A stretch of 33,111 nucleotides of DNA from Acidobacteriaceae bacterium (GTDB lineage: Bacteria; Acidobacteriota; Terriglobia; Terriglobales; Acidobacteriaceae), in NCBI GenBank assembly GCA_027449545.1, contig DAIDLI010000183.1, positions 1 to 33,111 on the forward strand, in the 5' to 3' direction. The position numbers and the translations under genes are program-made. Below are positions 1 to 8,511 of the stretch, piece after piece (positions within the stretch are counted from its first letter, which is position 1; every line of letters begins with the position of its first letter). The notes under the pieces were generated by a model, which was given only the letters and a program-made list of their open reading frames with translations, searched no databases and was not told where the DNA came from.

Positions 1-171
1 GTTCGCGACAGCAAAGCTTTTCCCGGGACGGATATCTTTCTCTCTGCTGGCCCCGGAGAACTAAAGAACCTGCAACTCGAAGGCAACCTGCTCAAGAATG
101 CGCGGGTTGCGCAGGAGGAGAAGCCGAACCCGGATAAGAACCAGCTCCCGGAACAGCGTTCCGACCGCTGA
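1..171 (+). CDS. GH28 family pectinase, C-terminal end only (partial)
   Basis: The open frame enters from the left edge and stops with TGA at 169-171, leaving 56 residues. The part after the first residue (RDSKAFPGT, then GELKNLQLEGNLLKNA) aligns without gaps to the C-terminus of the complete GH28 at 903-2501 (RDSRAFPGT, GELKSVHLFGNLLENA), with 23 of 34 positions identical by eye. The fragment is therefore the tail of a paralogous GH28 (polygalacturonase-type) enzyme lying mostly outside the window. It differs from its paralogue by a charged tail of about 20 residues rich in Glu, Lys, Pro and Asn. The catalytic region cannot be seen, so activity is inferred only from the paralogue. Confidence 0.8.
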   Translation, partial: VRDSKAFPGTDIFLSAGPGELKNLQLEGNLLKNARVAQEEKPNPDKNQLPEQRSDR

Positions 172-248
172 GGGCGCCGGACCGATCCAAGAGTTCGGTG
201 GCAGAGATTCAGTCCATTGCGGCGCTCTTCAAAGAAGGAGGAGATTCT

Positions 249-887
249 ATGGGTTATCGCACAGTGGGGTTCTGGATGGTGCTGGCTTTGGCGATCGCAC
301 CGGCAATCGCTTCCGCAAGTAGCATGGGAAAGATCAGGAACGATAAAGTCTTGACCGTCGAGGTCACTCTCGCCCCTGGCGAGTCCGAGATCATTCCCCA
401 AAATCACCCGAGCATGGTCGTTTTCATGACGCCAGGCACCGAGGAGCTGACGCGCGCAGATGGCACAAAGCAGCGGGAAGAGGTCAAGGAGGGCGAGACG
501 GTCTTTCAGGCGGCTCATTCGGGATCCGTCATGAACGCAGGTGCAACGCCACTGCGCTACGCGCGCGTTGCGTTCCTCACTGCCGGCAAGGACGTGACCT
601 GGGGAAGGACCGGTATGCCGCCCAATTACACGGTACTCCTCGAAAACCGGTACGCGCGCGCCTACGACATCAAGATTGCAGCTCATGAATACGAGCAGCG
701 GCATACCCATCACGCTCGGGTGGTCATTTCGCTCCAGGGCGCAACGCTTGAACACCTTCTCCCCAATGGGCAAAAGCAGCCCTCCACCCTCAAAACCGGC
801 GAGATCGTCTGGCGGCCGGGCGCTACCCACGTCGGCCACAATCTTGGTGACACCAATCTCTGGGTGATTGCCATCGAGCCGAAGTAA
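249..887 (+). CDS. Secreted cupin-fold protein
   Basis: The protein has 212 residues. The ATG at 249 is chosen because a strong Shine-Dalgarno (GAAGGAGGAG) lies just upstream and because it gives a clean Sec signal peptide (hydrophobic VLALAIAPAIASASS); a longer frame from 198 lacks both. Two similar beta-rich halves are visible. The first half includes a GETVFQAAHSGSVMNAG stretch. The second contains HTHHARVVISLQG and GEIVWRPGATHVGHNLG, which resemble the two cupin motifs with metal-binding histidines. The protein is probably periplasmic. Such small cupins sit beside pectin or uronate genes and may bind sugar acids or act on them, but no reaction can be assigned. It lies 15 bp before the GH28 and is likely cotranscribed with it. 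Confidence 0.72.
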   Translation: MGYRTVGFWMVLALAIAPAIASASSMGKIRNDKVLTVEVTLAPGESEIIPQNHPSMVVFMTPGTEELTRADGTKQREEVKEGETVFQAAHSGSVMNAGATPLRYARVAFLTAGKDVTWGRTGMPPNYTVLLENRYARAYDIKIAAHEYEQRHTHHARVVISLQGATLEHLLPNGQKQPSTLKTGEIVWRPGATHVGHNLGDTNLWVIAIEPK

Positions 888-902
888 GAAAGGACGCCGG
901 CC

Positions 903-2501
903 ATGAAGAGATCAGTTACCAGCGCCACCGCAACGGTTCTCTGCTTTGGCCTTTTCGCGATTCTTTCCGCCGCTCAGGAATCGCCCGTTCAGGCCGCAGG
1001 TTCGGGGCGATCGCTCTTCAACGTGGTCGACTACGGCGCCAAGAACGATGGCAGCGCCCTTGCTACGGATGCCTTTCGTAAGGCGATCGCGGCCGCAAAG
1101 GCTGCTGGGGGCGGAACCATCTATGTTCCCCCGGGCAGATATAAGAGTGGTCCCATCGAGTTGTTCAGCAACATGACGCTGGATATCGATGCGGGAGCAA
1201 CCGTTGATTTTCCGGTGGCGCCGATCCCATTTGAGAAGGTTCGCTATCTCGGAGTCGAAGCACTCGGGCCGGAGCCTTTGATTCAAGGACGCAACGTGGA
1301 GAACGTGACCGTGACAGGCCGCGGCATCCTCACTACCGGCCGCTATGCAGATTGGGGAAAGGCCTACGGACCTCCGCCGGTTATTCCGAGTCACTCCGAT
1401 AATGCCAACGGCCCGCACTGGGCCCGCGTACTGCAGTTGATCGAAGCCCGCAAGCCTGTAACCGACAAGGAAGCGCGTGAAGCCGCAGCCGAACTCCGCC
1501 CGGATTTCATCTGCTTCAGCAATTCGAAAAATATTCTTGTCGAGAATATCCGGATTGTCGGCGCGCCGATGTTCGTTGTGCATCTCCTCTACTCTGAGTA
1601 CGCCACGGTGCGCAATATCATGGTCGAGGCAAACCCGGGGCCGCACGCCAATGGGATCGTGGTCGACTCCAGCCGCTTCGTCCGGATCTCCGACGATTTC
1701 ATTGATACCGGCGATGATGGCATCGTCATTAAATCAGGCAAAGACGCAGACGGACTCCGCGTCAATCGCCCGGCAGAGGATGTGACCATCACCAACTGCA
1801 CCGTACATCATGCGCACGGGGCCGTCGTCATCGGCAGCGAAACCTCGGGAAGCATCCGCAATATCGCGGCCAGCAACATCACCGCCATCGATACCGAGAA
1901 CGGTATCCGCATCAAGAGCCGTCGCGGGCGCGGCGGAGTTGTCGAAGATCTACGCTTCGATAACTTCACGATGGAGAGGGTCGGAACTGGAATCGTGGTT
2001 ACCAGCTACTACACAATGGGCGGCGAGGGAGCCACAACCGCCGAGCCTGCCTCCCGCCGCACCCCGGTCTTTCGCAATATCGGCATCAGCAACGTCACCA
2101 TTACGCAGGCTCGGCGTCGGGCTGTCGATATTGAAGGGCTCCCCGAGATGCACATCGACGGATTGCGACTGACGGATATTGTCGCTTCGGGAAGCACTGG
2201 ACTTCTTGCCACATACACGAATGCGCTCGAGTTGCACCACGTCGAGGTGAACGCCGACAAGGGACCAGAATTCAAGGTTGACCATGCCGGGAATCTGCTG
2301 CTGGACGACATCAGTTCCAGCCAGCCACTCGCCGGCGAACCGGTGGTGCGGCTCACCACAAGTCCAGGCGCGATCCTGCGCGACAGCCGCGCATTCCCAG
2401 GAACCGGCTCCTTTCTTTCCGTGGGAAAGGGAGAACTGAAATCGGTGCATCTGTTCGGAAATCTGCTCGAGAACGCCAAGACGCCGGCAGTGGAGCAGTA
2501 A
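903..2501 (+). CDS. GH28 family polygalacturonase-like pectinase, secreted
   Basis: This 532-residue protein has a signal peptide (hydrophobic TVLCFGLFAILSAAQ) followed by the usual N-terminal pectate-lyase-3-like strand (FNVVDYGAKNDG, GGGTIYVPPGRY, residues 39-80). The GH28 catalytic signatures follow in order: NGIVVDSS (250-257), GDDGIVIKSG with the paired Asp 271/272, HGAVVIGSE (305-313) and RIKS (336-339). These correspond to the NTD, DD, HG and RIK motifs of polygalacturonases and exo-galacturonosidases, which hydrolyse alpha-1,4-galacturonan by inversion. The linkage specificity (homogalacturonan, rhamnogalacturonan or xylogalacturonan) cannot be read from sequence. The ATG is preceded by AAAGGACG. 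The MFS gene starts 2 bp after its stop, so uptake of the released uronates looks coupled to degradation. A paralogue ends at position 171. Confidence 0.9.
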   Translation: MKRSVTSATATVLCFGLFAILSAAQESPVQAAGSGRSLFNVVDYGAKNDGSALATDAFRKAIAAAKAAGGGTIYVPPGRYKSGPIELFSNMTLDIDAGATVDFPVAPIPFEKVRYLGVEALGPEPLIQGRNVENVTVTGRGILTTGRYADWGKAYGPPPVIPSHSDNANGPHWARVLQLIEARKPVTDKEAREAAAELRPDFICFSNSKNILVENIRIVGAPMFVVHLLYSEYATVRNIMVEANPGPHANGIVVDSSRFVRISDDFIDTGDDGIVIKSGKDADGLRVNRPAEDVTITNCTVHHAHGAVVIGSETSGSIRNIAASNITAIDTENGIRIKSRRGRGGVVEDLRFDNFTMERVGTGIVVTSYYTMGGEGATTAEPASRRTPVFRNIGISNVTITQARRRAVDIEGLPEMHIDGLRLTDIVASGSTGLLATYTNALELHHVEVNADKGPEFKVDHAGNLLLDDISSSQPLAGEPVVRLTTSPGAILRDSRAFPGTGSFLSVGKGELKSVHLFGNLLENAKTPAVEQ

Positions 2502-2503
2502 CG

Positions 2504-3814
2504 GTGCCGGAGATCTCCGCGGATCACGACGCGCCCACATCCGGCGTGGAGAAGGATCAGGCACGCGCCGTGTCCACCCGCAGCACCGTCATGTCGTCCC
2601 GACAAGGGACCATCGTTCTCCTGCTGGTGGTCTCCGTCATCATCAATTACGTCGATCGCAGCAACCTGTCCATCGCCGCTCCGCTGGTTCAGCGGCAGTT
2701 CTCGCTGATTCCTTTGCAGATCGGCACTCTGCTCTCCGCCTTCTTCTGGACCTATGCGCTGATGCAGATCACCGGGATCGCGGGCTGGCTTTCCGACCGC
2801 CTTCCAGTGGGATGGGTGATGCTCGGCGGTTACGCGCTGTGGTCCTGCGCCACCATCCTGACCGGCCTCAGCTCCAGTTTCGCCACGCTGTTCATGTCGC
2901 TGTTGCTGCTGGGCATCGGCGAGTCGGTGGCCTATCCCTGCTATTCCCGCATCTTCGCCGAACTTCCGCAGCAGAAGCGCGGCCAGGCCAATGCCTTCAT
3001 CGATGCGGGGACCAAGCTGGGGCCGGCTGCGGGCGCATTCGTCGGCGGCCTCATTCTGGTGCATGTAGGCTGGAGGATGCTGTTTCTCCTATTGGGCGCC
3101 GGCGGGCTACTGTGGATTCTTCCCTGGCTGCGCGTCATGCCGCGGCCTCGCCCCCATGGGCATTCTGACGGCACTCCGGTGCTTCCTTCCTTCGGCCGGC
3201 TCCTGCGCATGCGATCGGCATGGGGAACGTTCCTGGGACATTTTTGCGGCAATTATTTTTTCTACTTCCTGCTCTCCTGGCTGCCCATCTATTTCGTCCG
3301 CGAAGAGAAGATGTCGGTTGCTGCGATGTCGCGGGCCGCCTCAGGCGTCTACCTGCTGATCGCGCTCTCTACCATTACCGCCGGCTGGGTATCCGATCGT
3401 TTGATTGCAGCGGGACTTTCGCCTACCCGCGTCCGCCGCACCATTGTTGTTAGCGGTCTGTTGGTGGCCTCAAGCCTGGCGGCGCTGGCCTTTATTCACA
3501 GCAGCCCCATCCTGGCGCGTACCGTGATGATCGTCGCCTCCATCGGCTATGGCATACAGGCCTCCAACCACTGGGCGATCAGCCAGACTCTGGCCGGACC
3601 GCTTATGGCGGGTCGCTGGACCAGTCTCCAAAACGGTATTGCCAATCTAGCCGGTATCGTGGCACCCTGGCTCGCCGGGTTCATCGTGCAGCTCACCGGG
3701 ACTTCGCGCCTGACGTTTCTGGCCGCTGGAGTCGTTGCACTGGCTGGGTCCGTGATTTGGGCGACCCTGGTGCCGCGTGTGGAGCCGATTGCCTGGGAAT
3801 CAGGCTCAGCTTAG
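2504..3814 (+). CDS. MFS transporter, anion:cation symporter (hexuronate/galactonate-like) type
   Basis: The 436-residue protein has about 12 hydrophobic segments. The motif YVDRSNLSIAAP in TM1 is characteristic of the ACS family (ExuT, DgoT and relatives), which takes up hexuronates, aldonates and similar organic anions with protons. The GTG start at 2504 lies 2 bp after the GH28 stop, with GGAG at 2492-2495, which suggests translational coupling. An in-frame ATG at 2591 (MSSRQGTIVLLL) would remove a 29-residue hydrophilic extension but has no Shine-Dalgarno. Next to GH28 genes the natural cargo would be galacturonate or oligogalacturonate; this is inference from context. The gene converges on the EamA gene with only 7 bp between stops. 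Confidence 0.85.
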   Translation: MPEISADHDAPTSGVEKDQARAVSTRSTVMSSRQGTIVLLLVVSVIINYVDRSNLSIAAPLVQRQFSLIPLQIGTLLSAFFWTYALMQITGIAGWLSDRLPVGWVMLGGYALWSCATILTGLSSSFATLFMSLLLLGIGESVAYPCYSRIFAELPQQKRGQANAFIDAGTKLGPAAGAFVGGLILVHVGWRMLFLLLGAGGLLWILPWLRVMPRPRPHGHSDGTPVLPSFGRLLRMRSAWGTFLGHFCGNYFFYFLLSWLPIYFVREEKMSVAAMSRAASGVYLLIALSTITAGWVSDRLIAAGLSPTRVRRTIVVSGLLVASSLAALAFIHSSPILARTVMIVASIGYGIQASNHWAISQTLAGPLMAGRWTSLQNGIANLAGIVAPWLAGFIVQLTGTSRLTFLAAGVVALAGSVIWATLVPRVEPIAWESGSA

Positions 3815-3821
3815 CGCGGAA

Positions 3822-4787
3822 TCAGGCCTCATGCTCCAACGGAGCGGCTTCGATCTCGGCTGCGGAACGTCCGCTTTGGGTCTGCGAGGAGATCACCAGC
3901 GCAACGGCGCAGATCACCATCACCATACCCACGTACTCGGTCGTCCGCAGATGCTCTCCGAGAATGAGAGCGCCCAGAATCACGGCGATCACTGGATTAA
4001 CAAAAGCATAGGTGGCGACCTTGGCCACCGGGACGTGATGGAGCAGCCAGATGTAACAACTGAAGCCAAGCAGCGATCCGAACAGGACCAGATAGCCGAT
4101 CGCGCCGATGCTCTTCATGTTCCATACCGCATGCGGCCATTGGCCGCTGAGTGTCGCGATAGAAAGATTGCAGAGGGCGGCCGCCAGCATCTCCCAACCC
4201 GCGGCGACCAGCGGGTCCACCGGTAGCTGCGAACGCCGGAACAATACCGATCCACCGGCAAAGCTCAGCGCACCCAGCAGAACCACAACCGCCGCAATCA
4301 GTTGGATGGACACGCCGTGATGGCTTATCGCAGAAGCAGCACGAATACTCGGCCAGAGCAACGCAGCCAGCGCCAGCAGCCCCAGGAACAATCCGAAGAC
4401 GCCGCGCGCGCGAAGCCGCTCTCCGCCGGGCAACAGCCGCTCAATCAGGGCCACGTAGAGAGGCATCACCGCCACCAGCAGAGCGGCCAGGCCGCTGGCC
4501 ACGTACTGCTCGCTCCAGACCAGGCCGATATTCCCGCCAAAGAGCAGCAGGATACCGATGAGAGCAAGCCGAGCCATGATACCGCGGCTGTAGACGAGCT
4601 GCTTCCCTCGAATCGCGCAGAAGGAAAGCATGAGGAAGGCCCCGGCCAGCATGCGGGTTCCCGCCAGAATCGTGGCCGGGAGCAGGTGCACGCCGACGCT
4701 CATCGCCGTATACGTGGCGCCCCAACAGAGGTAGACGCTGGCGAAAGCGAGAACGATGAGAACGCGCGCGGGAGGTTTTCCGGACAT
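3822..4787 (-). CDS. EamA/DMT-superfamily permease
   Basis: About 321 residues with roughly ten hydrophobic helices in two repeats. Each repeat shows EamA features: WGATYTAMSVGVHLLP with TRMLAGAFLM in the first, and GYLVLFGSLLGFSCYIWLLHHVP with ATYAFVNPVIAVILGALILGEHL in the second. The last is the classic end of an EamA domain. These proteins export or exchange small metabolites, such as amino acids, nucleosides or sugars, across the inner membrane. The substrate here is unknown. The ATG at 4787 is used; a GTG at 4802 is possible and neither has a good Shine-Dalgarno. The gene follows GH13 by about 100 bp on the same strand and may be the last gene of the glycan operon, or an independent gene. 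Confidence 0.85.
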   Translation of the reverse strand: MSGKPPARVLIVLAFASVYLCWGATYTAMSVGVHLLPATILAGTRMLAGAFLMLSFCAIRGKQLVYSRGIMARLALIGILLLFGGNIGLVWSEQYVASGLAALLVAVMPLYVALIERLLPGGERLRARGVFGLFLGLLALAALLWPSIRAASAISHHGVSIQLIAAVVVLLGALSFAGGSVLFRRSQLPVDPLVAAGWEMLAAALCNLSIATLSGQWPHAVWNMKSIGAIGYLVLFGSLLGFSCYIWLLHHVPVAKVATYAFVNPVIAVILGALILGEHLRTTEYVGMVMVICAVALVISSQTQSGRSAAEIEAAPLEHEA

Positions 4788-4886
4788 GGGCGAAGCCGAC
4801 ACATTCCATCGTATCGTTCATCCCGCCCGGTTCGCCTTCCCCATGCCGCCCTCCGGCTGGGGTTACATCGTATGTTACCAGGGAAG

Positions 4887-6668
4887 CTACTGCACTTCGC
4901 CTACATAGACGCCGAACGGCGCCAGCTCGATGCGATCAACGGATTGCGGCTCGCTGCCTCCCGGCGAAATCAACAGCTTGTGCAAATGAGCGTGCGCCGA
5001 TAGATGGCCATCCGCAGCCAAGTTCACGGTCTGCGGCTGAGCGGTGAAGTTGGCACTCACCACCACCGCCGGCGCACCGGGAGCCTGCCGCATCCAGCTC
5101 AGAACCTTATCGTTGCTTATATCCAGCATCACGTTGTCGCCATGTTGCATCGCCGGATTCGTCTTCTTGAGCTGAATCAGCTCGCGATACCAGGCGAGCA
5201 TCGAAGTGGGATCGTGCTGCTCGTCCTGTACATTCATGGTCGCGGCTGTGGGCGGTACCGGCAGCCAGGGCTTGCCGCTCGTGAAGCCGGCGTTCGCACT
5301 CGTGTTCCACTGCATCGGGGTACGTTCGCCGTCGCGGCCCTTCTGCTTGGGCCATCCGGTGATCCCAATCGGGTCCTTCACGTCCGCCTTGCGCGTGGGC
5401 GGCGTCGTCTTCATACCGATTTCGTCGCCGTAGTAAAACAGCGCCGTACCGCGACTCGCGAACAGAACTGTCGAAATGACGCGCTGGATCGCCAGGTTGT
5501 GAACACCGTCTCCGTAACGCAGGTCGAGGCGCGGATTGTCATGGTTGTCAAAGACCAGCAGTGGCGTATTCCTGCCGATCTTCGTCTCCGCATCGGTCAG
5601 CTTGGCGCGAAAGGCCGCCACATCGAGTTTGTTGATAAAGCCCAACTGCGTGTCCATGGGTAGCTCGAACTCGGGGTGGGCCGGCGTGCCATACATCTTG
5701 CGCAGTTCCCCAATGTTCCGCAGATAGGTCTCGCCAATCAGCACCCGGGTGCCGGGAAAGCTGGCTGAATCGAACGTGTCCATGTGCGCGCGCATCTCCT
5801 GCATCACGGTGTGCACGCCGGGCAGATTGTTGGTCTTCGAATCGTCGAGTACCGGATCGCCGAATGCGTTGATCAGGGGCTTGCCATCCTTGCCCTTGAT
5901 CACGGTTTCGTCGGCCAGGCTGGGATCCTCGAACAGATTGGTGATGGCGTCGAAGCGGAAGCCGCCCACCCCACGCTCCAGCCAGAAGCTGATGATGTCC
6001 TTAAAGGCCTGATGCACCGCGGCGTTGTTCCAGTTCAGGTCGGGCTGCTGAATGTAGAACGCGTGATAGTAGTACTGGCGCGTTTTGGGGTCCCACTGCC
6101 ACGCCGAGTGGCCGAAATCCGACTCCCAGTTATTCGGCGGCTGACCTGGGCTGGTGGCGGTCTCGCCTTTGCCGTCGTGCCACACATACCAGTTGCGGTA
6201 CGGATTCGTGCGCGAGGAACGGGACTGGAGGAACCAAGGGTGCTGATCGCTGGTGTGGTTCATCACCATATCCATGATTACGCGAATGTGATGCCGCCCC
6301 GCCTCCTTCACCAGACGGTTGAAATCGGCCATGGTGCCGTACTGCGGATCGATGGCGCGATAGTCGGAGATGTCGTAGCCGAAATCCACCTGCGGCGACG
6401 GGTAGACCGGGGTGAGCCAGATGGCGTCCACGCCCAGTTTTTGCAGGTAGTCGAGATGCTCCGTGATGCCGTTCAGATCGCCGATGCCGTCGCCATTCGT
6501 ATCCTGAAAGCTGCGCGGGTAGATCTCGTAGATGACCGCGTTCTTCCACCAGTTCCGTTCACGCGCGGCCTTCTGTGCCTGCGACTCCGTAGACTGCGCG
6601 CTCGCGATCATCCCACCACACGTCAGGCTCAGCGCCAGCGCGCACATTGCAATTCGTTTCAGGTGCAT
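4887..6668 (-). CDS. Secreted GH13 alpha-glucosidase / oligo-1,6-glucosidase-like enzyme
   Basis: 593 residues with a Sec signal peptide (hydrophobic MCALALSLTCGGMIASA). GH13 motifs are complete: calcium-type loop DTNGDGIGDL (56-65), region I DMVMNH (133-138), QPDLN (208-212) typical of the oligo-1,6-glucosidase/alpha-glucosidase group, region II GFRFDA with nucleophile Asp240, region III GETY with acid/base Glu313, and region IV FDNHDNPR with Asp377. A C-terminal beta domain follows. The residue after the nucleophile is Ala rather than the Val typical of strict alpha-1,6 enzymes, so an alpha-1,4 preference is possible but untested. The enzyme should release glucose from malto- or isomalto-oligosaccharides in the periplasm or outside the cell. 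The start is supported by GGGAG at good spacing. Confidence 0.9.
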   Translation of the reverse strand: MHLKRIAMCALALSLTCGGMIASAQSTESQAQKAARERNWWKNAVIYEIYPRSFQDTNGDGIGDLNGITEHLDYLQKLGVDAIWLTPVYPSPQVDFGYDISDYRAIDPQYGTMADFNRLVKEAGRHHIRVIMDMVMNHTSDQHPWFLQSRSSRTNPYRNWYVWHDGKGETATSPGQPPNNWESDFGHSAWQWDPKTRQYYYHAFYIQQPDLNWNNAAVHQAFKDIISFWLERGVGGFRFDAITNLFEDPSLADETVIKGKDGKPLINAFGDPVLDDSKTNNLPGVHTVMQEMRAHMDTFDSASFPGTRVLIGETYLRNIGELRKMYGTPAHPEFELPMDTQLGFINKLDVAAFRAKLTDAETKIGRNTPLLVFDNHDNPRLDLRYGDGVHNLAIQRVISTVLFASRGTALFYYGDEIGMKTTPPTRKADVKDPIGITGWPKQKGRDGERTPMQWNTSANAGFTSGKPWLPVPPTAATMNVQDEQHDPTSMLAWYRELIQLKKTNPAMQHGDNVMLDISNDKVLSWMRQAPGAPAVVVSANFTAQPQTVNLAADGHLSAHAHLHKLLISPGGSEPQSVDRIELAPFGVYVGEVQ

Positions 6669-6815
6669 GAAGGATCTCCCGGAGGCTCGAGCCCGCCAAA
6701 TGGTGAGGATTGGAGAAGCGGTTCTGGAGCCAAGCTATCACAGGACCACAACGCGCGGCCAGAAGCGGGCCACCGCAGGAGTTGCCGCGATCTCTTTGCG
6801 TTGCTGTCCTCGCTT

Positions 6816-8465
6816 TCAATTGGAGTAGGGAATGCCCGGCGATATTCGATTCAAAATACTGTTTTTACCCACCATGCGCACGTACAGGGTATGAGTGCCG
6901 GCTGCCAATTTGGTCAGATCGAAGCTTCCACTCGCCCCGGGCGTTTCTGTAACGAGCAATCTCAGATGCGTTCCATCGTCTGAATCATAGATTTCGATGT
7001 CCGCGACAGTCGTCAGACTGGCGAGAGCGCTGTTGGTGGGGTTGAGCGCCCAGGAGAGGGTTTGGCCACTCACCGATCCGCTCACTCTGTAGCAGTTGTC
7101 GATACCGCTCTCGATCTCGGTACCCTCGTTGTAATCGTTCCACGTCGCAATTTGCAGGTAAGGCAGCGCTGCATTGCTATGGAGGCGATTGCTTTCAGTG
7201 AGCGACTGGATCCAGGTCTGGCCGCAGAACTGGTCCATGATGCGGTTCTGGCCCCATCTTGCAAGCGAACTGTTGAAGCCTTTGAACGCGCCTCCCCACA
7301 CCTGTTCACCCTGGTATTGCTGGGCGATTGTGAAGAAGTTATCGAGCGTACCGCCGCTCGACGCCGGCGAGATATTGGTGATCCCCTGATCCGTTGCGGG
7401 ATTGGTGCCGGCCGGCTGCAGCCAGTAGAACGAGCCTGCGGAGTCCTGGTGCGAAAAGCCCCCGCCGTCCTCGAACACGACCAGCGGAACTCCATTGTTG
7501 GCGCTGTATGGCTGCGCGCTTGCGCCAGGAATCACGCAGTTCTGTGGCAGGTCCTCGTTCCACTGCTGGATATAGGTCCAAACGTCCGCCCAGGAAGGCG
7601 CGGGGCCCCACGAGGGAATCACGCCTTCGTCGGGAAACATCTGCACCACGGGCCGCCCATTCACTTTGAAGTACGCGTCATTGCCGAAGTGCTTCCCGTT
7701 CATGTAGCACATATCGTTCTTGATGTGTGCAATCACACAATTCTCATACGCGGCCCCCGTCTGCCCGGAGCAACTGGCCCCGCTGGTTCCCGGTATCCCG
7801 GTGGAAGTTACGTTGTAGGCCATGGAAGGACCGTCGTACATGATCACGTACATGGGATCGCAGTCTTGTGGCCCGCTGCAATGGTTTGCGTCCACGTAGG
7901 CCTGAAACTTCAACGTAGCAGCGTCGGGACTGGTGCCCGCGCCCTCCCAGGTCATCACCGCACCGTCGATGTGCCGCCGGATCAGGTCTTCAGCCTGGGC
8001 GGCCACGGTATTTGCGTCGTTCGAGTCGTAGCCGGTGCTGACGTTGTTATCGCAGTAGGCGTTGCCGGCCTGCACACAAAAGCCCAGCATGAAATTGGCA
8101 AAGATCTTGGTTCCTGCCCCCTGGTTCAGGTAAGCGTGCGGGTCGTCTGTCGAAACATTCCCGGCCGGGGCATCGAAGACCGGCGTCGCCACGCCCGTCC
8201 GCGTGTCCGTCTGGCCGGCAAAGGCTGTCTGGCATTGCGCCGGCAGCGGACCACCGGCCGGACATGCCGCCGTGTTGTTCGCGGTCAACGAGGCCAGCGT
8301 GATCTGCGGCGTACCCGATGCGCCGCCGTTCCCGCCTGTCCCGGTTGAGCCAGTATTTCCGCCCGTGCTCGTCGAACTAGCAGCGTTTGACGCCCCGCTG
8401 CAAGCGATCGTGACCACCAACATGGAAGCAACCAAGGCGATCTTCGCGCCGGTCTTGCAAGTCAT
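6816..8465 (-). CDS. Lipoprotein with GH71/GH99-like glycoside hydrolase domain
   Basis: 549 residues. The start at 8465 has GAGGAAG just upstream and yields a lipoprotein-type leader ending TIAC (Cys22), followed by a Ser/Thr/Gly/Asn low-complexity linker of about 30 residues typical of surface lipoproteins. A longer frame running up to 8759 only reads into the GH2 gene. The body begins KIFANFMLGFC, resembling the VFAHYM strand of the GH71 at 25479-26960, and ends with TWNDYNEGTEIE (from about residue 441), matching WNDFIEGSYI in that enzyme. The stretch RPVVQMFPDEG also fits a GH71/GH99-like barrel. Family members cleave alpha-1,3-glucan (GH71) or alpha-mannosides (GH99), so the linkage remains open. 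A C-terminal beta domain of about 85 residues may bind carbohydrate. Many Cys residues suggest disulfides. Confidence 0.72.
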   Translation of the reverse strand: MTCKTGAKIALVASMLVVTIACSGASNAASSTSTGGNTGSTGTGGNGGASGTPQITLASLTANNTAACPAGGPLPAQCQTAFAGQTDTRTGVATPVFDAPAGNVSTDDPHAYLNQGAGTKIFANFMLGFCVQAGNAYCDNNVSTGYDSNDANTVAAQAEDLIRRHIDGAVMTWEGAGTSPDAATLKFQAYVDANHCSGPQDCDPMYVIMYDGPSMAYNVTSTGIPGTSGASCSGQTGAAYENCVIAHIKNDMCYMNGKHFGNDAYFKVNGRPVVQMFPDEGVIPSWGPAPSWADVWTYIQQWNEDLPQNCVIPGASAQPYSANNGVPLVVFEDGGGFSHQDSAGSFYWLQPAGTNPATDQGITNISPASSGGTLDNFFTIAQQYQGEQVWGGAFKGFNSSLARWGQNRIMDQFCGQTWIQSLTESNRLHSNAALPYLQIATWNDYNEGTEIESGIDNCYRVSGSVSGQTLSWALNPTNSALASLTTVADIEIYDSDDGTHLRLLVTETPGASGSFDLTKLAAGTHTLYVRMVGKNSILNRISPGIPYSN

Positions 8466-8479
8466 GCTTATCTTCCTCA

Positions 8480-8505
8480 AGCGGTGCCGCTGACGCAGCA
8501 CCGCT
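8480..8505 (-). other. RNA hairpin between GH2 and the GH71-like lipoprotein gene
   Basis: AGCGGTGC (8480-8487) and GCACCGCT (8498-8505) form a perfect 8-bp stem with a 10-base loop. It fills most of the 46-bp gap between the GH2 stop and the next start, ending just before the Shine-Dalgarno GAGGAAG. There is no T-run after it, so it is not a standard terminator. It could stabilise an mRNA end or modulate initiation of the downstream gene. Confidence 0.5.
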
Positions 8506-8511
8506 CGTTTG

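Noticed and set aside
3796..3827. Direct repeat GGAATCAGGC (3796-3805 and 3818-3827) as an att site or mobile-element scar
   Set aside because: Ten bases at the ends of two convergent genes, with no integrase or transposase nearby; a chance or replication-slippage origin is enough.
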